Source: Psychrobacter sp. | Lineage (GTDB): Bacteria > Pseudomonadota > Gammaproteobacteria > Pseudomonadales > Moraxellaceae | Assembly (NCBI RefSeq): GCF_030454045.1 | Contig: NZ_JAKDJE010000005.1 | Span: forward strand, 1-64,000 | Length of the DNA stretch: 64,000 bases | Reading direction: 5' to 3' | Shown: piece by piece, positions 58,280 through 64,000 of the stretch | Layout of the letters: each line of letters opens with the position of its first letter | Numbering within the stretch: position 1 is the stretch's first letter | Notes under the pieces: model-generated | Seen by the model: only the letters and a program-made list of their open reading frames with translations | Told to the model about the DNA's origin: nothing | The model's database searches: none | Translations under genes and position numbers: made by a program

Positions 58280-60102
58280 GGTCTGGCACATACATGACAG
58301 TCCTCATGTGGTAAAAAGTCAGCACTTTGTAGTTTCTTCCCGTGCCACTTTTCACTATACCGTGTTCTATAACGTGGGCTTACCTCTCCTTTCAACCAGT
58401 CTAATACCATATCAGTTACTAAAGAGGCAGTAGACATACTTGATGAAACGGCATAGGGTGTAAAGTCAGTACAGGCTCTAATAGCAGTAATAGGTTCTAC
58501 GCCTCCTTCTAGTGCGTCGTATTCGGCTCGAATATGATGTCCATTCTTATTAATACAAGAGCGACAGGCACTTGCGACCATCTTATCGTAAAATAAAGAC
58601 TGGACACATTCACCATTATTTCTAATCCAAGCATGGATAATAGGTGCAGTTATCTTTTCTGATTGATCGTAATTTTCATTGATACGTTGAGACACAGCAG
58701 AACTTGCCGTAGCATCAATTATTAAATCCACATCTGCCATAAGACCCATCTTATTTAAAATAGAGCTGGGATAAGCTTCAATATTCATATTAGGTAATTG
58801 ATTCTCAATCTCTTTTTTTAGAACAGTAGCCTTGTTTTGATACAAATAGTTTTTACCTAGAACGTGCCTTCCTAAGTTTAATGAAGATAATTTATCATTA
58901 TCAATTAAGATCAACTTTCCATTATTAGCCCCAGCACCTAAACGGGCTAACGCTAACGCGATATAACCACCGATAGCACCGCAACCAATTATTAATACCT
59001 TCTTGTCGATCAAACTAGGCTGTTCCAACTTTTTGATATTCCTTTCAAAAATGTGATGAGGTGTATAATTAAAAGAACTTAGCAGAAAAATCTTACTTTG
59101 ACTCAATATCTTTTGTCGATAATTTTTTGAGAGATGTAAGTCTCCTTTGTATTGATAAGCCTTGTTTAATAAAGATAGGTCAATTCTAAAGCTAAGTGTT
59201 TCACTATCTATAATTAAGCATCCTGTAAAATCATAGTTGGATTCTTTCTCAGATATGTCTATATCTTTGATATGATTAACGTATCCAAAGATAGCTGATT
59301 CAAGTTGAGAATAGGCGCTCAAAGAAATCTTCTTCAACCAGTTGCTAAATGTTTTAAAAGGGATTCCATTCAATGAGCTTTCATCTATAAATTGGCGTGG
59401 AATGAAATGAGGCTGATAAGAGCTGCCTAAATTAATCACATGACATAGAGTGTTCGAACGCTCTTTTAAGTTTAAGACTGCAAAATTATGGTAGCCTGAT
59501 GTATCATTAACTATAGAAAGAATAGAGCTGTAGTGTTTTGAATATTTTGGATTAGCATCAATATCAGTAGTATTATTTAAATGATATTGATGATTTTCAC
59601 TATTACGAGTTGCTATTTGTTGCCATAAAAAAACGATTTCTTGCATTGTATCTTTGGATCGATAATGCTGATCAGTTAGCAGTTTAGTAACTATGTTTTT
59701 AGATTGATTGAAACAATATTCGACAACAGATAATTTATCGTAAGTATCAAATGATATCGTATTGACCAATGCGTAGCACAGGTAATAATAGACCTTATCA
59801 TCAAGCACCCATCGTTTAAGAAATAGGTGAGGTGAAGGTAGAAGATTTTCGATAGCGCTTTCTGGTATAGACCTTACATATACAGAAGGCAACTCTATAA
59901 AATCCCAATCGGACACCTGTATTAGTAGCTCTATCTGGTATTTTCTACTTATATTTAAACGTATAATCCATGTATCGAGATAAGCTCGATTAGATACTAC
60001 TTCATTTTGCCCTCTTAAATACAATGAAGGCTGCGCTCTACGTGAAAACGTCCAGTTAGGGTAGCGACTACTAATACCTATTATTACATCAGTACGATTC
60101 AT
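58276..60102 (-). CDS. cap2: CBASS Cap2, E2-E1 fusion
   Basis: 608-residue ubiquitin-transfer-like enzyme. The N-terminal E2-like region (about 1-160) has a candidate catalytic Cys109 in YYLCY. The E1/ThiF domain has the nucleotide-binding GCGAIGG (373-379), DNDKLSSLNLGRH (401-413) and DATAS. Cysteine pairs CRSC (513-516) and CHVC (602-605) resemble the structural zinc site of E1s. Cys544 in RACTDFTP is the likely E1 thioester Cys. It primes the cyclase by conjugating its C-terminal Gly to a target. It starts 9 bases after the cyclase gene. Confidence 0.88.
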   Translation of the reverse strand: MNRTDVIIGISSRYPNWTFSRRAQPSLYLRGQNEVVSNRAYLDTWIIRLNISRKYQIELLIQVSDWDFIELPSVYVRSIPESAIENLLPSPHLFLKRWVLDDKVYYYLCYALVNTISFDTYDKLSVVEYCFNQSKNIVTKLLTDQHYRSKDTMQEIVFLWQQIATRNSENHQYHLNNTTDIDANPKYSKHYSSILSIVNDTSGYHNFAVLNLKERSNTLCHVINLGSSYQPHFIPRQFIDESSLNGIPFKTFSNWLKKISLSAYSQLESAIFGYVNHIKDIDISEKESNYDFTGCLIIDSETLSFRIDLSLLNKAYQYKGDLHLSKNYRQKILSQSKIFLLSSFNYTPHHIFERNIKKLEQPSLIDKKVLIIGCGAIGGYIALALARLGAGANNGKLILIDNDKLSSLNLGRHVLGKNYLYQNKATVLKKEIENQLPNMNIEAYPSSILNKMGLMADVDLIIDATASSAVSQRINENYDQSEKITAPIIHAWIRNNGECVQSLFYDKMVASACRSCINKNGHHIRAEYDALEGGVEPITAIRACTDFTPYAVSSSMSTASLVTDMVLDWLKGEVSPRYRTRYSEKWHGKKLQSADFLPHEDCHVCARP

Positions 60103-60111
60103 AAATCTAAA

Positions 60112-61428
60112 TCAACCGCCAATTTGTGGCGGGATAATAGCTGCACTTGCTGCTACCTGTACAGGTCTAGAACTAGGCTCTATGACACTAATAGAAACTA
60201 AATCCTCATTATCTGCTATTTTATCGCCAAGACTTGTTTTTAAGAGAGTGAGGCATTGTCTTGCGGCGGTTGCCTTAGTTGAACAATATTCAAGTGATTC
60301 ATAAAATTGTTTAGCCAAACGATTATCTTCAGTTCTATACTCATGTGTATCATCTTTATAATCGTTAAATACTTCAGTTTCATGATCTTTTATATCTTTG
60401 CAAGTAACGTCTTGCAAAAACCTATCAGGAAGCATCGAGACTACTTGTATTAGCGCTTTATCATCTCGTTGCTGAGTGTATTTATACGTATCAACTGTTA
60501 ATATCATAAGCGCTAATGAAGTAGGTGCTTTGCGGTGTTCAGGGTTAAAATTATAGTCTCTCCACGCCTTAATATAGCGAACTATAGATCTTAACTGTTG
60601 GCCTTCACCAGGAAGTTCACTACATTCCTTCAAAAACCATTCACGAACACGTTCACAGTTAGATACTTTCCACTTACCATCATTTCTGATTAGCGAAATA
60701 TCCTTTATATAAGATTGAGTCGACTCGTTTTTTTGTGTACTGTCAAATTGGTTACTTTCAAAAGATTCACTCAAGTTAATAATGCCTGAACTACGAGTAA
60801 AGTTAGACTCTCCAAAAAAATCTGATAAATCTTGTGGTTGAGTATCTTCACTGAAATTTAAAGATCCTTCATATTTCCGATTTGATAAACCATCAAAGCT
60901 TTCGTTACTTTCGACAACGTCTGAGTTCTTACGACTTGAAATAGGTACATCCTTTAAGTCATTAAACATATCGTTAGGAACGGCGTACAAAGGAATATCG
61001 AAATGAGCGTCTGCCATGAATCCCCTTATACGTAGACAACTTGGGTTGGTATCATCTAGCTGCCAATTTTGATTAAAACAAAGTTGAGATAAGCATTGCT
61101 TAACATGGCCTATTAATACTTCTGCATCATTTTCTTGATCGCCTGAGAAACAATTTTCAGGCAGATAGCACCCATAATCAAAATCTATTTCTTGACCTTC
61201 GCGATTTGGTACATTACAAGTACCATAAGCCCATGAACCTTGTAATCTAAACTTTGGTTTAGTACCATATTTTTCTTCAAGCTTAACTTCAAGCGCTCCT
61301 TGCACAAGATCTTTGCAGTTTTTAAAAATATCTAGCTGATCTTTTGTAGGCAATAACTGAGTAAAAAAACCTTCTGGTTCATTACGTAAAACTCGATGAA
61401 AATTATTAGTAGGTATTTCATTATTCAT
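60112..61428 (-). CDS. dncV: CBASS CD-NTase, DncV-like cyclic dinucleotide synthase
   Basis: 438-residue nucleotidyltransferase resembling Vibrio cholerae DncV (436 residues), which makes 3',3'-cGAMP. The helix-loop GSWAYGT is at 64-70. The metal-binding acids are Asp82 and Asp84 (IDFDYG) and Asp144 (HFDIPLYAVP). A DncV-like segment RNDGKWKVSNCERVREWF lies at 248-265. Residues about 170-240 form a long Ser/Asn/Asp-rich insert not typical of DncV. The C-terminus ends in QIGG, the Gly needed for Cap2 conjugation. The start overlaps the end of the phospholipase gene by 8 nt. Confidence 0.88.
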   Translation of the reverse strand: MNNEIPTNNFHRVLRNEPEGFFTQLLPTKDQLDIFKNCKDLVQGALEVKLEEKYGTKPKFRLQGSWAYGTCNVPNREGQEIDFDYGCYLPENCFSGDQENDAEVLIGHVKQCLSQLCFNQNWQLDDTNPSCLRIRGFMADAHFDIPLYAVPNDMFNDLKDVPISSRKNSDVVESNESFDGLSNRKYEGSLNFSEDTQPQDLSDFFGESNFTRSSGIINLSESFESNQFDSTQKNESTQSYIKDISLIRNDGKWKVSNCERVREWFLKECSELPGEGQQLRSIVRYIKAWRDYNFNPEHRKAPTSLALMILTVDTYKYTQQRDDKALIQVVSMLPDRFLQDVTCKDIKDHETEVFNDYKDDTHEYRTEDNRLAKQFYESLEYCSTKATAARQCLTLLKTSLGDKIADNEDLVSISVIEPSSRPVQVAASAAIIPPQIGG

Positions 61429-62416
61429 TATCTTGCTCCTCAGTATTTACCCAAGTAGGTATAGTAGTTTGTTTTTTAAGTAAAGCTGATATAAATGGAG
61501 TCCCTAACGCATCTTTAGAAGCCTCGTGGGCATGAGAAAGTAATACTTTGGTTGCATATTCATCAGCTCTATCTAACCCTATATAATTTGTTGCATTTTT
61601 AGATACATCTGAATCTATATCAAAATACCTATTACCTAGCATATGCTTAGTCATATGAGTCATCATTTGCTGCTGACTTGCAAGAGTGAGTTCTATTATG
61701 TTCTTAGGAGCTTTGTTCAAAAAGAGACCATTAGCCCAATCTGTCATACCCCCTTGCTGGTTTTTCCTATATACGTCAGAAGTATGAGAAGATAGTGTAC
61801 CTACATGTAATAAATATATATTCTCTTTAGGTATTTCAAAAAAATGCTGGGCTTCATGTATTGCCAGTAGACTTGGATTATTAGCAAAAAGTCCACCATC
61901 TACATAATTTGCATCTTTGAAATGGTATTTAGGAAAGTATATGGGTGCAGCGGAGGTTGCCATAGCTACATCCACGATGTCATGTTTGGCATCACGAAAA
62001 AAGCTGTGGTGATGGGGTGTTTTAAAAACTACTGGTCGTCCAGCGGAGAAGTTAATAGCAGGCACTATCACATTGTGCTTTAAATCACCTATTTTTTTAT
62101 CTAAGAAGAATTGGCTTATTTGTGCTTTCAGATAGTCATTACCATAAGTGGCTTTGAATATGGAGAAGAAACTGAACCTCTGTTTCGTAAATATCCGTTC
62201 TCCATGCTGTACAAACATATCGACAACGTCTTTCATTGGAACTTCATACGCCACTGCTAAAGCGACTACTCCACCAATCGATGTACCTGCTATAAGGTCG
62301 AAGTAGCGTCCAATAGGCTGATTAGTTTGCTCCTCTAAATCGGCTAAAACTTTGGCCGTATATAATCCCCTATAACCGCCTCCCGAAAGCGTTAATATTC
62401 TAAATTCTTTATCCAT
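61421..62416 (-). CDS. capV: CBASS effector CapV, patatin-like phospholipase
   Basis: 331-residue patatin-fold phospholipase. The oxyanion motif SGGGYRGLY is at 11-19, the nucleophile Ser46 in GTSIGG and the dyad Asp173 in VDGGLFANNP. It is close in size to V. cholerae CapV (355), which is activated by cGAMP from DncV and degrades the inner membrane to kill an infected cell. It is the first gene of the operon capV-dncV-cap2-cap3, the same order as in V. cholerae. The ribosome binding site AGAGAGATTC precedes the ATG. Confidence 0.93.
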   Translation of the reverse strand: MDKEFRILTLSGGGYRGLYTAKVLADLEEQTNQPIGRYFDLIAGTSIGGVVALAVAYEVPMKDVVDMFVQHGERIFTKQRFSFFSIFKATYGNDYLKAQISQFFLDKKIGDLKHNVIVPAINFSAGRPVVFKTPHHHSFFRDAKHDIVDVAMATSAAPIYFPKYHFKDANYVDGGLFANNPSLLAIHEAQHFFEIPKENIYLLHVGTLSSHTSDVYRKNQQGGMTDWANGLFLNKAPKNIIELTLASQQQMMTHMTKHMLGNRYFDIDSDVSKNATNYIGLDRADEYATKVLLSHAHEASKDALGTPFISALLKKQTTIPTWVNTEEQDNE

Positions 62417-62486
62417 TTTGAATCTCTCTTATTATGTATTTAAAGTAGATAACACTAGGGCTCGCAGTTTTTTTAAAAGGGAATGA

Positions 62487-63042
62487 GATTATTAGCAATA
62501 TCTATTCTATCGTCTATCTAGACTACATTGTAGTTAATGTGCGTCAAAATAAGCATATTATGAATATGGCTGTTTATCTGACTCTAGGTGTGGAACTTGA
62601 TGGTAAAAAAGGTTTCCGATGCTATTAACATGGCTTACCCCAGCGCTAATCTTCAGCTGTGTATTGTACAAATGGTCTGTTATTCAATGGAGTGTGTACC
62701 ACAGATAGATAAAAAGGCAGTAATGCCTGATTTAGAGGCGATCTGTGGCGCTGATAAGTTTGAAATAGCGAAGGCTAGTCTTAATCATCTAAAAGTATGG
62801 GGAACAGTAAGTACCCACAGGTGGTTAAGCCTTGGTGTAATAACTGGGAGTGCTTAACTGTATTTCTTAACTATCCTCAAGACATTAAAAAAGCCACTTA
62901 TACTATTGATTATCTAAACAGTGTGTTTTGTACTGCGGTAAATAAGCGTAAGGTATCTTCCTCTGATCAGGCAGCATTTAAAGTAGTGTGCTTAGCAACC
63001 CAGTCGGCATCTAAAAAGTGGTTGATACTAATTCATAACTGA
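62487..63042 (+). pseudogene. degenerate IS256-family transposase fragment
   Basis: A broken copy related to the transposase at 56301-57482, in the opposite orientation. The pieces YLDYIVVNVRQNKHIMNMAVYL, then VSDAINMAYPSANLQLCIVQ, then YPQVVKPWCNNWECLTVF and on to QSASKKW align in order with that transposase. They are separated by a missing segment of about 50 codons after GKKG and by a frameshift near 62800. No terminal repeats remain. It lies 70 bp upstream of capV. Confidence 0.85.
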
Positions 63043-63067
63043 GCATCTGTACTAAGTCGTTTTAGGA

Positions 63068-63125
63068 TTAAGTGTAACTTCCGTTTGGATTGATGCATAT
63101 TTATCCAAACGGAAGTTACACTTAA
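63068..63125. repeat. perfect 23-bp inverted repeat
   Basis: Arms 63068-63090 and 63103-63125 are exact reverse complements (core AGTGTAACTTCCGTTTGG) with a 12-nt spacer. Possibly two abutting insertion-sequence ends, a MITE-like scar, or a strong transcription terminator lacking a clear T-run. Confidence 0.85.
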
Positions 63126-63155
63126 CTTGGATTGAACTCTTTTAAAAAGCCTCTT

Positions 63156-63995
63156 TCATAGAATATTAACAGAGGTAGACTTTACAGAAACTAACATTTT
63201 ATTCCAAAAATTATCCCATAGTTGACAGTATTCTAAAGCGTAAGTTCGGAGGTCTTCTACAGAGTGCAGGTGCAGTGAGTGCGTGATTAATAGCCATAGA
63301 TCATTTTCATGATAGTCATCTGAAGCTACTGTAGTTATATCAGAGGTAGTACCATGAACATAATAATAGCCATCTTTGGTGTTTATTCCAGCATTCTCAA
63401 CAGCCTGTTTTAAAGGAGCTGAAAACGCTATAACTTGTTGCTCTGCAACTGCAAGTAATAAAAGTAGCTTTATATAATCATCATAAGCTTCTTCCAAATA
63501 TATTCTCAGGTCGGTAGATTCTTCTGTATATGCGTGATTCGAATCAATTTCTGAACTTATGTTTAACTGCCCTAAGACTTTTTTGAAAAGACAGAAGTGT
63601 GAGTTAAGAGGAGTCAGGCCATCATTGGTCTCAAAAGAAAAACCAAACTCGTCTGCTATATTCAGTCCTAGCAAAAAACGAGGATACATTTTCACGGACG
63701 AATATATTTTTTTATCTAACTGCTTAGCTTGAAACTGTGCCATCAATAGAGCATCAGTAAAAATCTCTACAATACTATTCTCATACTCCAAATGTATATA
63801 CTTCAATGTATCTAAGCAAATGCTATCCTGGTTAAGAGTTTGAATGATGTCATGCTTGAATAAATGATGTTCTGCGAGCTCTGCCTTAAGGTCTAAAACT
63901 TTGTCCTGATTGTTATTCCATAAGGATTCTGGGATGCTACTGCTAAGTAGGCTTATTGTATTTCGTCTGGCAATTTTCTCATCTAAATTATACAA
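63156..63995 (-). CDS. haem-oxygenase-like (diiron) family protein candidate
   Basis: 279-residue, all-helical protein. The pattern LNIADEFGFSF followed by HFCLFKKVLGQLNIS resembles the N-x2-DE-x-G and H..LF...l..LG segments of haem-oxygenase-like diiron oxidases. Further conserved-looking acids and histidines are present (HLEYENSIVEIF, EEAYDDYIK). No cofactor site can be proved by eye. The ATG at 63995 is only 5 bases from the window edge, so a longer N-terminus cannot be excluded. It is the last island gene seen. Confidence 0.45.
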   Translation of the reverse strand: MYNLDEKIARRNTISLLSSSIPESLWNNNQDKVLDLKAELAEHHLFKHDIIQTLNQDSICLDTLKYIHLEYENSIVEIFTDALLMAQFQAKQLDKKIYSSVKMYPRFLLGLNIADEFGFSFETNDGLTPLNSHFCLFKKVLGQLNISSEIDSNHAYTEESTDLRIYLEEAYDDYIKLLLLLAVAEQQVIAFSAPLKQAVENAGINTKDGYYYVHGTTSDITTVASDDYHENDLWLLITHSLHLHSVEDLRTYALEYCQLWDNFWNKMLVSVKSTSVNIL

Positions 63996-64000
63996 TATAC

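Noticed and set aside
56341..63042. Composite IS256 transposon carrying CBASS
   Set aside because: The two IS256 copies are clearly different at protein level, one is heavily decayed, and both lack full ends, so current co-mobilisation is unlikely.

Overview
This window is a chromosomal origin region from a gammaproteobacterium, most likely Psychrobacter or a close Moraxellaceae relative. That is an inference from gene content and protein style, not a database result. The replication origin lies at about 10.2-10.8 kb. dnaA, dnaN, recF and gyrB run leftwards from it, and rpmH, rnpA, yidD, yidC and mnmE run rightwards. DnaA boxes are concentrated between 10.4 and 17.4 kb, and a family of ParB-type parS palindromes is scattered from 2.1 to 30.6 kb, so the centromere-like region can be read directly from the sequence.

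1-43.7 kb is ordinary chromosome. It holds a LysE-type exporter, rlmF, mntP and the replication genes. Next come the oriC genes, nrdR, ribD, ribE, a large hybrid sensor kinase, fmt-rsmB, thrC, a LysM protein with dprA, and tsaC. It continues with an SDR epimerase, a membrane metallophosphoesterase, an esterase, grpE and dnaK, bioF-bioC, two tandem outer-membrane beta-barrel genes, an nfeD-SPFH pair and hemN.

At 44.0 kb comM (yifB) begins but breaks off after the motif NPCP at about 45.14 kb. The next bases look like the end of a Tn7-like transposon: TGT followed by two near-identical 15-bp repeats. From there to the end of the window (at least 18.8 kb) is an AT-rich genomic island. It carries a 631-residue protein with faint TnsE resemblance, a Nudix hydrolase, and a toxin/antitoxin-like pair with an ImmA/IrrE peptidase. 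A leftward operon follows: DUF4031, a thymidylate-synthase-family enzyme and an aGPT-pyrophosphorylase-like protein. Then come three small membrane proteins, an ABC-F ATPase broken by a 17-bp tandem duplication, a proteasome-like Ntn-hydrolase with a small partner, an IS256 element sitting in an IS66-type remnant, and a complete type II CBASS operon (patatin phospholipase, DncV-like cyclase, E2-E1 Cap2, JAB Cap3). An IS256 remnant, a perfect 23-bp inverted repeat and a haem-oxygenase-like protein end the window.

The island reads as a defence and nucleotide-metabolism island. The most unusual unit is the DUF4031/TS-like/aGPT operon at 49.1-51.3 kb. Its TS-like enzyme has Asp where thymidylate synthase has the uracil-recognising Asn, which points to a dCMP-acting enzyme and hence a cytosine-modification or modified-nucleotide system.
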